From NCBI RefSeq assembly GCF_019456655.1, contig NZ_CP080332.1:3224001-3288000 (forward strand): a stretch of DNA of 64,000 nucleotides, written 5' to 3'. The position numbers and the translations under genes were made by a program. Positions 17,755 through 26,314 of the stretch are shown in pieces (the first letter of the stretch is position 1; every line of letters begins with the position of its first letter). The stretch is from Mycolicibacterium diernhoferi. Lineage in GTDB: Bacteria > Actinomycetota > Actinomycetes > Mycobacteriales > Mycobacteriaceae. The notes beneath the pieces are model-generated. The model had not been told where the DNA came from and made no database searches. It saw only the letters and a program-made list of their open reading frames with translations.

Positions 17755-18612
17755 GTGACCGTCTCTGCGCGATCGGACAGAGGTTTGACGTTTTCGGCCA
17801 AGCTGGGCAGCCCCGGCCGGCCCGTGATCGAGTTGCGCCGCGGGGGCCGGGCACCTGCGGGCAGTTACCTCTACGAGGGCGATGGGCTGATCACCGGCTG
17901 GCACTCCCATGAGGTGCATCAGATCGAGTACGCCCTGCACGGCGTCGTCGAGGTGGAGACCGATGCCGGCCACTATCTGCTGCCGCCGCAACAGGCGGCC
18001 TGGATCCCGGCCGGGCTCGAACACCAGGCGGTGATGAACCCCGACGTCAAGACCATCGCGGTGATGTTCGAGCCGCAGCTGATTCCCGACGGCGGCGACC
18101 GGGCCCGGATCATCGCGGTCTCACCGCTGATCCGCGAGATGATGATCTATGCGCTGCGCTGGCCCATCGAGCGGCGCGGCGTCGACGAGGACGAGGCGGT
18201 GTCCGACGGGTTCTTCCGCACCCTGGCACACCTGGTCACCGAGGCGCTCGATCACGAGGCCCCGCTGAGCCTGCCCACCTCCGAGGACCCCATCGTCGCC
18301 GCGGCGCTGGCCTACACCAAGGAGAATCTCGCGTCTGTGACGGCCGAGGAGGTGAGCCGGGCGGTCGCGGTGTCCGAGCGCACCCTGCGCAGACTGTTCG
18401 CCGACACCCTCGGGCTGTCGTGGCGGACCTATCTCCTGCACGCCCGGATGCTGCGCGCGATGGCCCTGCTCGCCGCGCCCGGGCAGTCGGTGCAGGCGAC
18501 GTCGTCAGCGGTCGGCTTCGACAGCCTCAGCTCGTTCACCCGCAGCTTCACCCAGTTCTGCGGCGAGACACCGTCGGCCTACCGGAAAAGGGTTGCCGGC
18601 GAGAAGAATTGA
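17755..18612 (+). CDS. AraC family transcriptional regulator
   Basis: 285 residues. An N-terminal cupin sensor, about 40-125, contains GWHSHEVHQIEYALHGVVEV and WIPAGLEHQAVM. A C-terminal double helix-turn-helix occupies about 190-280 with VSERTLRRLF and FDSLSSFTRSFTQFCGETPSAYRKR, the classic AraC ending. GTG 17755 is 8 nt after TACCCT (17741-17746), consistent with a leaderless start. The divergent amidohydrolase, 24 bp away, is the most likely target. The end is 1 bp from the convergent TetR gene. Confidence 0.9.
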   Translation: MTVSARSDRGLTFSAKLGSPGRPVIELRRGGRAPAGSYLYEGDGLITGWHSHEVHQIEYALHGVVEVETDAGHYLLPPQQAAWIPAGLEHQAVMNPDVKTIAVMFEPQLIPDGGDRARIIAVSPLIREMMIYALRWPIERRGVDEDEAVSDGFFRTLAHLVTEALDHEAPLSLPTSEDPIVAAALAYTKENLASVTAEEVSRAVAVSERTLRRLFADTLGLSWRTYLLHARMLRAMALLAAPGQSVQATSSAVGFDSLSSFTRSFTQFCGETPSAYRKRVAGEKN

Positions 18613-18613
18613 T

Positions 18614-19261
18614 TCACCCAGCCGCCTCGGGGCTGTCACCTCGACGGAACAGCCCGTCCCGCAGCAGACCGTTGACCGACTCCTGCCAGCGGTGCAGTTG
18701 CTCCGAGGAGGTGAACGCCCCGGACATGTGCCGTTCGATGTGCCCGCGCATGCTGATCGTGCCCAGGGCCAGGATCATGGAATTGATCACCGCCCACTGG
18801 AGGTCGATGTCGGGCCTGGTCTCACCACGCTCGAGGCGGGTCTGCCACCGCAGGGTGCCCACCTCGTACAGGGTGTCGAAGATCGTCGCCCCCAGTTGGC
18901 TGCCGTCCACCAGCGCCCGGCCCAGATACGCGGCGATATCGGGATGATCGGAGATTATCCGCTGGACCCGGTGCCCGACCTCGGAGACCGAGTCGGGCGC
19001 GAGATCGGAGACCGGCTGGGCCATCGGGGTGATGACCACATCCAGCACGTACCGGTCGACGGCCTCGATCAGGCCGGCCTTGGTGGCGAAGTGATGCTGG
19101 ACCAACCCCAGCGAGACGCCGGCCGCGGCGGCGACCCCGCGCAGCGTCGTGGCGGACGTGCCGCATGCCGCGAAGCTCCGTAGCGCCGCGGTACGGATCT
19201 TGTCGATGCTGCTCGGTTCCACACCATCCGCCGCAGCGGCCTCAGGACTCACAATTGCCAC
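18614..19261 (-). CDS. TetR family transcriptional regulator
   Basis: About 215 residues from GTG 19261. The helix-turn-helix is clear: IRTAALRSFAACGTSATTLRGVAAAAGVSLGLVQHHFATKAGLIEA in parts, with VSLGLVQHHF as the recognition helix. The all-helical ligand domain follows with DLQWAVINSMILALGT near the end. The start is uncertain: GTG 19276, TTG 19270 and GTG 19252 are in frame, and no ribosome site is decisive. A palindromic region (19294-19327) lies between it and the divergent whiB6-like gene, so the protein probably represses itself and may control that gene. The ligand is unknown. Confidence 0.85.
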   Translation of the reverse strand: MAIVSPEAAAADGVEPSSIDKIRTAALRSFAACGTSATTLRGVAAAAGVSLGLVQHHFATKAGLIEAVDRYVLDVVITPMAQPVSDLAPDSVSEVGHRVQRIISDHPDIAAYLGRALVDGSQLGATIFDTLYEVGTLRWQTRLERGETRPDIDLQWAVINSMILALGTISMRGHIERHMSGAFTSSEQLHRWQESVNGLLRDGLFRRGDSPEAAG

Positions 19262-19293
19262 CGTAGTCAATCTCACTCCGTCGCGACTCGACG

Positions 19294-19327
19294 ATACGGG
19301 CGTACCGTAAGTACGATACATCCGTAT
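19294..19327. promoter_or_regulatory. Nested inverted repeats between tetR and whiB6-like genes
   Basis: CGTACCGTAAGTACG (19301-19315) is a perfect 5+5 inverted repeat. It lies inside a wider ATACGG (19294-19299) / CCGTAT (19322-19327) inverted pair. The position in the shared promoter fits a TetR operator covering both directions. Confidence 0.6.
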
Positions 19328-19362
19328 GGTCCAACCGACTAGGGAAGGGACGGTGGGGGGAC

Positions 19363-19629
19363 GTGTATCCGATATCGATCGAAGACGGAGTGTGGACGGC
19401 GCCGTGCACGCAGAATCCCGACCGGTGGACAACGACGGCCGATGAGGGTGCCAAGGCCCTGTGCCGCGCCTGCCCGCGCCGCTGGCAATGCGCCAAGGAA
19501 GCCTGCGTGACCCCGGGCGCGGAGGGACTGTGGGCCGGCATCGTGGTGCCGCCGTCCGGGCGCAGCAGGCAGTTCGCCCTCAAACAGCTGCGTTCCCTGG
19601 CCGAGCGCAATGCAGGCACCCGACGATGA
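19363..19629 (+). CDS. whiB6: WhiB family iron-sulfur regulator, WhiB6-like
   Basis: 88 residues with the four WhiB cluster cysteines C15, C34, C37 and C43 (CTQNPDRW, LCRACPRRWQC). The GLWAG turn is at 55-59, followed by a basic C-terminal helix. The blocks CTQNPDRWTTTADEGAK and GLWAG..VPPSGR..QFAL..LRSLAERN are close to what I recall for M. tuberculosis WhiB6, a 4Fe-4S protein that senses redox/NO and tunes ESX-1 gene expression. This copy is shorter at the N-terminus than Rv3862c. GTG 19363 follows GGTGGGGGGAC, a usable ribosome site. It diverges from the TetR gene. No ESX-1 genes are in this window. Confidence 0.85.
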   Translation: MYPISIEDGVWTAPCTQNPDRWTTTADEGAKALCRACPRRWQCAKEACVTPGAEGLWAGIVVPPSGRSRQFALKQLRSLAERNAGTRR

Positions 19630-19667
19630 CGACCTGACTTTCCGATCCGCACCACTACCCCATCTCC

Positions 19668-19835
19668 TCAGCGCGGTTGCGTGCCCGAACAATCCGGGTC
19701 GACCTGTATTGCGTAGGACGTGGTGACGCTGATCTGGGCCCCGGTGGACTCGAAGGTGTCGCAGCCGGCGACCGCCGTGACCGCGTTCGGTCCGCCATGG
19801 CGGGCCATCGCGCCGCGGTCGATCGCATCGTCCAT
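19668..19835 (-). CDS. Possible 55-residue small protein
   Basis: ATG 19835 is preceded five bases upstream by GAGGAGG, one of the best ribosome sites in the window, and the frame runs 55 codons to 19668. The peptide begins MDDAIDRGAMARHGG and holds two cysteines (AGCDTF, PDCSGT). I recognise no family. It may be a real small gene or the remnant of a longer one: the frame stays open further upstream. It lies between the whiB6-like gene and an alpha/beta hydrolase gene, opposite to both. Confidence 0.4.
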   Translation of the reverse strand: MDDAIDRGAMARHGGPNAVTAVAGCDTFESTGAQISVTTSYAIQVDPDCSGTQPR

Positions 19836-19958
19836 GAAGTCCTCCTCGATCGCATGGGTGGCAACGGAACCGGCGTCCGAACGAGCCTTGCATGTCGGCG
19901 TCCCGCGCATGGTGAGGCCGCGATATTGCAGGCCTGTAATCCATGACACACTCAGCGC

Positions 19959-20879
19959 ATGGTTCCTCCCATCGCGCGCCCCAAGCTTGAGGGCAATGTC
20001 GCCGTCGGCGTGGACCGGCGGCTCGGTTTCGCGGAGTTCGGCGATCCGCAGGGGCGGGCGATCTTCTGGTTGCACGGCACACCCGGGGCCCGCAGGCAGA
20101 TCCCCGCAGAGGCCAGGGCGTATGCCGAACTGGAGAAGATCCGGCTGATCGGGGTGGACCGGCCGGGAATCGGATCGTCGACCCCCCACCAGTATCCGAA
20201 CGTGCTCGCCTTCGCCGACGACCTCCGCACCATCGCCGACACCCTGGGCATCGATAAGTTCGCCGTCATCGGACTGTCCGGCGGCGGTCCCTACACCCTG
20301 GCCGCGGCCGCGGCCATGCCCGAGCGGGTGGTTGCCGCCGGCGTGCTCGGCGGCGTAGCCCCCTACGTCGGCCCCGACGGCATCAGCAGCGGACTGATGA
20401 ACCTCGGCTCCACCGTTGCCCCGGTGCTCGAGGTCGCCGGCATGCCCATCCGGCTGGCCGCCGCCACGCTGATCAAGTTCATCGCACCGGTCGGCTCGCC
20501 GGTCCTGGAGATCTACGCCAGGATCTCCCCCGAGGGCGATCGCCGACTGCTGGCGCGCCCCGAATTCAAGGCGATGTTCCTCGACGACCTGCTCAACGGC
20601 GGACGCAAACAGCTGTCGGCGCCGTTCTACGACATCGTCGACTTCGTCCGCGACTGGGGATTCCGCCTCGACGAGGTGAAGGTACCGGTGCGATGGTGGC
20701 ACGGGGACAAGGACCACATCGTCCCGTTCGAACACGGCGTTCACGTGGTGTCCCTGCTGCCGGACGCCGAGATGACGGTGCTGCCCGGTGAAAGTCACCT
20801 CGGGGGCCTCGGCTTCGCCGAGGAGATCCTCCGTAGCATGCTCGACATCTGGGATCGTGACGGCCACGGATCTCACTGA
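19959..20879 (+). CDS. Alpha/beta hydrolase
   Basis: 306 residues with an intact alpha/beta hydrolase layout. The oxyanion loop is WLHGTPGARR (about residue 39), the nucleophile elbow is VIGLSGGGPYTL (Ser near 107), the acid turn is WHGDKDHIVP (Asp near 250), and the His is in LPGESHLGG (near 279). A cap domain lies between about 140 and 225. This DUF-free group includes esterases and haloalkane/epoxide hydrolase relatives; the substrate is not predictable. CACACT lies 6 nt before ATG 19959, a weak leaderless -10. Two LLM oxidoreductase genes follow on the same strand at 34 and 21 bp, so the three may share a transcript. Confidence 0.87.
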   Translation: MVPPIARPKLEGNVAVGVDRRLGFAEFGDPQGRAIFWLHGTPGARRQIPAEARAYAELEKIRLIGVDRPGIGSSTPHQYPNVLAFADDLRTIADTLGIDKFAVIGLSGGGPYTLAAAAAMPERVVAAGVLGGVAPYVGPDGISSGLMNLGSTVAPVLEVAGMPIRLAAATLIKFIAPVGSPVLEIYARISPEGDRRLLARPEFKAMFLDDLLNGGRKQLSAPFYDIVDFVRDWGFRLDEVKVPVRWWHGDKDHIVPFEHGVHVVSLLPDAEMTVLPGESHLGGLGFAEEILRSMLDIWDRDGHGSH

Positions 20880-20913
20880 CATTCTCTGAAACTCTCTGAA
20901 AGGAGTTCGGCAC

Positions 20914-21774
20914 GTGGAACTTTCGGGCACCGGAATCTGGAGTTCACACCTTCGGTACGGCGACGCGCAGCAAGCCGCCGAGGCCGCGGCCGAACTGGAG
21001 GAACTCGGCTACACGGCCCTCTGGATCCCCGATGTCGGTGGGCCGGTTCTCGATTCGGTGGAGAACCTGCTGAGCGCAACCAAGTCCGTCACGATCGCCA
21101 CCGGCATCCTCAATCTCTGGATGCACGATCCTGCCGATGTCGCGGCTGCTCATGCCCGGTTGTCGGCGGCACATGGCCGGCGCTTTCTGCTCGGCATCGG
21201 CGTCAGCCATGCGCCGCTGATCGACTCCAAGTCCCCTGGCACGTACCGCAAGCCACTGGCTGCCACGGCGGCGTTCCTGGACGGCCTCGACAACGCCGAA
21301 CAGCCGGTGGCTCCCGAGGACAGAGTGCTGGCCGCGTTGGGACCGAAGATGCTGCGGCTGGCCGCCGATCGTTCACGCGGCGTCCACCCGTACCTCGTCA
21401 CACCCGAGCACACCGCCACCGCACGCGAGGTCCTCGGCGACGGGCCGCTGGTGTTGCCCGAGCAGACCGCCGTCCTCACCGAGGACCCGGAGACGGCACG
21501 CCCCATCGCGCGCAAGTGGCTGCAGAGCTACCTGGCACTGCCCAACTACGCGAACAACCTGCTGCGTTCCGGCTTCTCCGAGGATGACGTGCATTCGGTC
21601 AGCGACCGCCTGGTCGACGCGATCGTGGTGTGGGGTGACGAGGATGCGATCCTGGCGCGGGTCGACGAACACAAGGCTGCCGGCGCCGATCATGTGTGCG
21701 TGCAGATCCTCGACTCCGACCTGTCGGCGCTTCCGCTCGAGCAGTGGCGCCGGCTGGCTCCCGTGCTGAACTGA
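20914..21774 (+). CDS. LLM-class, probably F420-dependent oxidoreductase (MSMEG_4141-like)
   Basis: 286 residues with a luciferase-like TIM barrel. The start VELSGTGIWSSHLRYGD and the block ELEELGYTALWIPD...G are the pattern of a mycobacterial F420-dependent subgroup. TIATGILNLWMHDP and GRRFLLGIGVSHAPLI are the usual barrel strands. GTG 20914 follows AAAGGAG at good spacing. The enzyme should reduce or oxidise a small organic compound with coenzyme F420 (or flavin) in the cytosol. It lies between an alpha/beta hydrolase and a second LLM protein, suggesting a short degradative or detoxifying set. Confidence 0.85.
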   Translation: MELSGTGIWSSHLRYGDAQQAAEAAAELEELGYTALWIPDVGGPVLDSVENLLSATKSVTIATGILNLWMHDPADVAAAHARLSAAHGRRFLLGIGVSHAPLIDSKSPGTYRKPLAATAAFLDGLDNAEQPVAPEDRVLAALGPKMLRLAADRSRGVHPYLVTPEHTATAREVLGDGPLVLPEQTAVLTEDPETARPIARKWLQSYLALPNYANNLLRSGFSEDDVHSVSDRLVDAIVVWGDEDAILARVDEHKAAGADHVCVQILDSDLSALPLEQWRRLAPVLN

Positions 21775-21795
21775 TACGGCCGGTGGAGCACGGCC

Positions 21796-22734
21796 ATGGC
21801 TGACCTGGACATCGGTGTCTACGTCCCACAGATGGGTTTCTCCTATCAGGACGTGCTGCACCGCGCACTGCGCTGCGAGGAACTCGGCATCGGATCGCTG
21901 TGGCTATACGACCATCTCTACGGCCCGGGGATGCCCGAGATCGACTCGCTGGAGGCCTGGACGCTGGCCACCGCGCTGCTGAGCCGCACCGAACGGCTAC
22001 GTGTCGGGCATATGGTGCTGTGCAACCAGTTTCGGCATCCGCTGCTGGTGGCGAAGATGGCGACCACGCTGGACCAGATCTCCGCGGGGCGGCTGCAGTT
22101 GGGTATCGGCAGCGGGTCCATCGAGGATGAGCACCGCCGTGCCGGACTGGACTGGGGGACGTTCGCGACCCGGTCCGCCCGGCTCGGCGAGTCGCTGGAG
22201 ATCCTGACCCAGGCGTTCGGGACCGGCACCGTCGACTTCAGCGGCGAGCACTACACGGTGCAGGACATGCCGATCCGGCCCGGGGCCGTTCAGCAGCCGC
22301 GGCCGCCCATCGTCGTCGGTGGCGTCGGCGAGAAGTACACCCTGCCCTTGGTGGCCCGCTACGCCGACGTCTGGAATGTGCCCACCTACGCGCTGGGCGA
22401 ATTGGCGCACAAACTGTCGGTGCTGCAATCCATCTGCGCCGATATCGGGCGCGACCCCGCGTCCATCGTGATGTCGGTCGAGGCGGTGATGGCGCTCGCC
22501 CCCGATGAGCGGTCACTGCCCGACGTCCGCGCATTCGCAGAGAAGCGTTTCGGCGGACCGGGTTTCGGGCTTGCCGAAGGCGGGTTGATCGGCACCGCCC
22601 CGATGATCGCCGAGCGCCTGCGACAGTGGCAGGACATGGGCTTCGGCCAGGTGGTGCTGTTCACCCATGACCGCGCCTCCGACCAGACCCTCGAAGGCCT
22701 GGCCGCCGGGGTCATCGCGGAGTTCGCGAGCTAA
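21796..22734 (+). CDS. LLM-class flavin/F420-dependent oxidoreductase
   Basis: 312 residues of the luciferase-like monooxygenase family. Visible are [53 protein letters not shown] and [25 protein letters not shown], covering the cofactor-binding face of the barrel. It differs clearly from the preceding LLM protein, so the pair is not a recent duplication. The start is 21 bp after the preceding stop. The last 4 bp overlap the convergent cinA gene. The substrate is unknown; both LLM genes probably act in the same route. Confidence 0.87.
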   Translation: MADLDIGVYVPQMGFSYQDVLHRALRCEELGIGSLWLYDHLYGPGMPEIDSLEAWTLATALLSRTERLRVGHMVLCNQFRHPLLVAKMATTLDQISAGRLQLGIGSGSIEDEHRRAGLDWGTFATRSARLGESLEILTQAFGTGTVDFSGEHYTVQDMPIRPGAVQQPRPPIVVGGVGEKYTLPLVARYADVWNVPTYALGELAHKLSVLQSICADIGRDPASIVMSVEAVMALAPDERSLPDVRAFAEKRFGGPGFGLAEGGLIGTAPMIAERLRQWQDMGFGQVVLFTHDRASDQTLEGLAAGVIAEFAS

Positions 22735-24017
22735 CCGGACCGCTGCGCGAGCAGTTCGCCGCGCAGCAGGTGCATGGCGACCGTCGTGGACCGTTCCCGC
22801 ACATCGGTGCGGTCTCCGGGCAGCCGCACGGTGCGGACCAGGGTGGGCCTGCCGGCCAGCGCCACCCCGAAACACACCGTGCCGACCGGTTTTTCGGCCG
22901 ATCCACCGCCGGGACCTGCGATCCCGGTGATCCCCACCGCGGTGTCGGCGCCGAACCGGGCCAGCGCACCCTCGGCCATGGCGCGGGCCACCGGCTCGGA
23001 TACCGCGCCGTGATCGGCGATCAACGCGGGGTCGACACCGAGCAAGTCGACCTTGGCCTGGTTCGAGTAGGACACCACACCGCCGGCCAGATAGGCCGAC
23101 GAACCCGCCCGGTCGGCGATCCGGGCCGCGAGCAGGCCGGCCGTGCACGATTCAGCGGTGGCGAACGTCCGCCCGGCGAGCAGCGCGGCGACCTGATCAT
23201 CGATCAGCGCCCCGTCCTCGGAGAACAATTCAGCCGGGTAGCGGTCCCGCAGCAGATCGATCAGGGCGGTGTAGGCATCCGAGGCGGTCGACTCATAGCG
23301 TGTGACGATCTCCAACTCGCCGCGGCGCAGACAGGTGGTGATCTCCAGCTCGGCGAAACCCTCGATGCGAGATTCGGCCTCGCGCAACGTTTCTGCCAGG
23401 CCGGACTCCGCCAGCCCGAACATCCGCACGGTGTCCTGCCGGTAGACCGTGCGCCCGGCGATCGCCTGCTGCACAGCGGCGGTCTCGACCGCCCGCGGCC
23501 ACATGGGTTGCAGTTCACGCGGCGGGCCGGGCAGCACGACGATCGCGGGCCTACCGGGGCCGGGCTCGACGACCACACCGGGTGCGGTGCCCACCGGGTC
23601 GAGAATTTGCGCGCCGGCGGGCACCATGGCCTGCTTGCGGTTCGCGGCCATCACCGCCTCGAAGTCGACCTCGCCGCCCCGGGCCGCCATCAGGGTGCGC
23701 AGGATCTCCGCGATCCGCGCCTCCAGAGCGGTGTCGAGCACCAGATCACGGCCGGCGAAGTGGGCCACTGTGGCGACCGTCAGATCGTCGGCCGTCGGCC
23801 CCAGCCCGCCGCTGGTGATGATGAGGTCGACCCCTTGTGCGGCCAGGAACTGCAGCTCGGCCTCGATGTCGGCGGCCCGGTCCCCGCATTGGGTGACGTA
23901 GGCAAGCTCCACCCCCAGCTCCAGCAGCCGGTCGGCGATCCACGGCCCGTTGAGGTCCTGGACCCGCCCGGTCAGTACCTCGGTCCCGGTGACGACGATG
24001 CCGGCGCGCACACTCAT
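22731..24017 (-). CDS. cinA: CinA family protein (nicotinamide-nucleotide amidase type)
   Basis: 428 residues, the full two-domain length. The N-terminal molybdopterin-binding-like domain opens [21 protein letters not shown] with [13 protein letters not shown]. The C-terminal CinA domain contains [19 protein letters not shown] and [19 protein letters not shown]. The C-terminal domain deamidates nicotinamide mononucleotide to recycle NAD; in mycobacteria CinA has also been linked to drug tolerance by cleaving NAD-drug adducts. TAGGCT six bases before ATG 24017 marks a leaderless promoter. It converges with an LLM gene with a 4-bp overlap. Confidence 0.93.
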   Translation of the reverse strand: MSVRAGIVVTGTEVLTGRVQDLNGPWIADRLLELGVELAYVTQCGDRAADIEAELQFLAAQGVDLIITSGGLGPTADDLTVATVAHFAGRDLVLDTALEARIAEILRTLMAARGGEVDFEAVMAANRKQAMVPAGAQILDPVGTAPGVVVEPGPGRPAIVVLPGPPRELQPMWPRAVETAAVQQAIAGRTVYRQDTVRMFGLAESGLAETLREAESRIEGFAELEITTCLRRGELEIVTRYESTASDAYTALIDLLRDRYPAELFSEDGALIDDQVAALLAGRTFATAESCTAGLLAARIADRAGSSAYLAGGVVSYSNQAKVDLLGVDPALIADHGAVSEPVARAMAEGALARFGADTAVGITGIAGPGGGSAEKPVGTVCFGVALAGRPTLVRTVRLPGDRTDVRERSTTVAMHLLRGELLAQRSG

Positions 24018-24042
24018 GCGCTGAGCCTATGCAGCGCGGACG

Positions 24043-24267
24043 TCAGCGCGACAGCCAGCCCTTCACCGTCGCCAGATCGCGGGAGTACTGCTCCATGATG
24101 TCGTCCTGATGCCGTGAACTACCGCTGAGCGCGTCGTCACCCGACCAGATCACCCGGATACGGGCGGCACCACGCATGTAGATGTCCACCCGGTCCGCGA
24201 CCCGCCGATTCCAGCCGCGCTCCTCGCCGGTGGCGGCAAGGGTCTGCCGTTCTGTTGCGTCGGCCAT
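24043..24267 (-). CDS. Small hypothetical protein
   Basis: 74 residues from ATG 24267, with AGGAGG nine bases upstream; the longer frame to 24444 has no such support and would run into the next gene. The sequence MADATERQTLAATGEERGW continues with a basic amphipathic stretch and GWLSR at the end. There is no signal peptide or cysteine. It lies 25 bp upstream of cinA on the same strand and is preceded by an SDR gene 94 bp away. It is not recognised as a named family. Confidence 0.7.
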   Translation of the reverse strand: MADATERQTLAATGEERGWNRRVADRVDIYMRGAARIRVIWSGDDALSGSSRHQDDIMEQYSRDLATVKGWLSR

Positions 24268-24361
24268 CGTGATCCTCCTGTGCTGGGCGCCCCGGTTCAG
24301 AGACTGCCGCCCATTGTCCCCTGCCCCGACTGCCCGCCGGGGACCGACCCACGGGGGACGC

Positions 24362-25105
24362 TCAGAAGGTGCCCTTGTGCGGTACGTCGGTGATGAGCCC
24401 GCCGTCCACCACGAACTCGCCGCCGGTGGCGAAGGATGATTCATCGCTGGCCAGGAACACCACGAAGGTGGACACCTCTTCGGAGGTGCCGGGGCGGCCC
24501 AGCGGGGCGGTGACCATGTCGTCGGGGAAGTACTTGGTCATCGGGGTGCGGATGAAGCCGGGGTGCAGCGAGTTGATCCGGATGTTGTGCACCCCGAGTT
24601 CGATCGCCGCCGACTTCGCCAGGCCGCGCACCGCCCACTTGGAGGCGACGTAGGGGTGCACCATCGTCGCCCCGCGCATGCCCTCGATGGACGACACGTT
24701 GATGATGGAGCCACCGCCGGCGGCCTTCATCGGTTCGACGACGGCCTGCATACCCAGGAAGGTGCCGGTCAGGTTGACGTCGATCACCTTCTGCCACTTG
24801 GCCATGTCGAACTGACCGATCTTGCCCAGCGCCACGATGCCGGCGTTGTTGACCAGGACGTTGAGCGTCCCGAACGCCTCCAGTGCGGTCGCGACGGCAG
24901 CCTCCCACTGATCGGCCTGGGTGACGTCGAGCGGGACGTATCGAGCCGCATCACCGAGTTCCTCGGCGACCGCCCGGCCCTTCTCGTCGAGGATGTCGCC
25001 GATGACCACCTTGCCGCCCTCGGCGACCAGTGCCCGGGCGTGCGCGGCGCCCATCCCTTGAGCGCCGCCACTGATGAGTGCAACTTTTCCGTCCACGCGT
25101 CCCAT
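24362..25105 (-). CDS. Short-chain dehydrogenase, FabG3-like hydroxysteroid dehydrogenase
   Basis: 247 residues of the classical SDR type. The cofactor motif SGGAQGMG is at 12-19, NNAG at 86-89, catalytic Ser138/139 (INVSSIEG), Tyr152 and Lys156 (PYVASK). The blocks VVIGDILDEKGRAVAEEL and ARYVPLDVTQADQW closely follow what I recall of M. tuberculosis FabG3 (Rv2002), a NADH-dependent 3-alpha/20-beta-hydroxysteroid dehydrogenase. A sterol substrate is therefore likely but not proven. ATG 25105 is used because the upstream extension lacks a ribosome site and covers the KstR-like box. That box, 33 bp upstream of the start, suggests induction by cholesterol-derived acyl-CoAs. Confidence 0.87.
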   Translation of the reverse strand: MGRVDGKVALISGGAQGMGAAHARALVAEGGKVVIGDILDEKGRAVAEELGDAARYVPLDVTQADQWEAAVATALEAFGTLNVLVNNAGIVALGKIGQFDMAKWQKVIDVNLTGTFLGMQAVVEPMKAAGGGSIINVSSIEGMRGATMVHPYVASKWAVRGLAKSAAIELGVHNIRINSLHPGFIRTPMTKYFPDDMVTAPLGRPGTSEEVSTFVVFLASDESSFATGGEFVVDGGLITDVPHKGTF

Positions 25106-25137
25106 GGCCGGGAAGGCTACCGTAGCGAGCTGAAACT

Positions 25138-25151
25138 TAGAACATGTTCCA
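25138..25151. promoter_or_regulatory. KstR-like operator
   Basis: TAGAACATGTTCCA fits the KstR consensus TnnAACnnGTTnnA exactly and is extended to TTAG...CCAA. KstR is the TetR-family repressor of cholesterol catabolism genes in mycobacteria and rhodococci. The site lies between two divergent genes and could control both. Confidence 0.65.
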
Positions 25152-25206
25152 ATTTCCGCACGGCCCCCGCATACTGCGAGGACCACACACTCTCCAGGAG
25201 ACCCGT

Positions 25207-26283
25207 ATGCCCATTCGCGTGGCACTCGTCGGCACCGGAAACTGCGGTCAACTGGCGTTGATCCAGCTGATCGAGGACCCGCGGTTCGAGCTTGTCGCGG
25301 TGGGCACCTCGACCGAGGACAAGGTCGGTGTCGACGCGGGCACGCTGGCCGGACTCGATGTGCTCACCGGCGTGACCGCGACACCGGGCATGGACCAGGT
25401 GCTCGCCACGAAGCCGGACTGCCTGGTCTACTGCGCCATGGGCGACACCCGCCCCATCGAGGCCACCCGCGATGTGACGGCGGCGCTGGCCGCCGGTATC
25501 AACGTGGTCGGCTCGGCGCCCGGTGGCCTACAGTTCCCGTGGGGCGCCATGCCGGCCAAGGCCATCGCCCGCGTGGAGGAGGCTGCCGCGCAGGGCAATT
25601 CGAGCGTCTACATCACCGGGGTGGACCCGGGCTTCGCCACCGACCTGGTGCCCTTCGCGATCGCGAGCACGTGTCAGCGCATCGACCAGATCAAGACCAT
25701 GGAGATCGCCGACTACGCCACGTACGACGGCACCGAGGTGATGTCGATCGTGATGGGCTTCGGCAATCCCCTGGACCAACCCGGCATGCTCTTCCTCCCC
25801 GGCGTCTTGAGCGCGGCCTGGGGCACCGCCATCCGGATGCTGGCTGCCGGCCTCGGTGTCCAGGTCGACGAGATCACCGAACACTACGAACTCGAACCGG
25901 CGCCCGAGGACATCCCCGTGGCCACCGGCGTCATCGCCGAGGGCACGGTCGCCGCGATGCGCTTCGAGATCAACGGGATGGTCGACGGCGTGCCCGTCAT
26001 CGTCGTCGAGCACGTCACCCGGGTGCGTCCGGACCTGCGCCCGGACTGGGCCCAGCCGGCCCAACCGGGGGGCTCCTACCGCATCGAGATCACCGGTGAA
26101 CCGTCCTACGTGGTCGACATCTGCCCGACCAGCACGCGCGGCGACCACAATTACGCGGCGATCCTGGCCGCGGCGGGCCGGATCGTCAACAGCATCCCCG
26201 AGGTGATCGCGGCGCCGCCAGGTATCCGCACCACCCTCGACCTGCCCCTGGTCACCGGCAAGGGGCTGTACGCCGCGCAGTAG
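25207..26283 (+). CDS. DapB-fold NAD(P)H-dependent dehydrogenase (amine dehydrogenase-like)
   Basis: 358 residues from ATG 25207, with CCAGGAG ahead. The N-terminal Rossmann fold opens RVALVGTGNCGQLALIQLI. The region around DCLVYCAMGDTRPIE and INVVGSAPGGLQFPWG matches the dihydrodipicolinate reductase-like fold of proteins annotated as 2,4-diaminopentanoate dehydrogenase or NAD(P)H-dependent amine dehydrogenase. In mycobacteria such proteins are numerous and mostly of unknown substrate. The gene is transcribed away from the FabG3-like SDR, with a KstR-like box 56 bp before the start, so both may serve steroid or lipid metabolism. Confidence 0.8.
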   Translation: MPIRVALVGTGNCGQLALIQLIEDPRFELVAVGTSTEDKVGVDAGTLAGLDVLTGVTATPGMDQVLATKPDCLVYCAMGDTRPIEATRDVTAALAAGINVVGSAPGGLQFPWGAMPAKAIARVEEAAAQGNSSVYITGVDPGFATDLVPFAIASTCQRIDQIKTMEIADYATYDGTEVMSIVMGFGNPLDQPGMLFLPGVLSAAWGTAIRMLAAGLGVQVDEITEHYELEPAPEDIPVATGVIAEGTVAAMRFEINGMVDGVPVIVVEHVTRVRPDLRPDWAQPAQPGGSYRIEITGEPSYVVDICPTSTRGDHNYAAILAAAGRIVNSIPEVIAAPPGIRTTLDLPLVTGKGLYAAQ

Positions 26284-26314
26284 GGCGCCATTGCCCCACC
26301 GCGCGGCGACGGAC

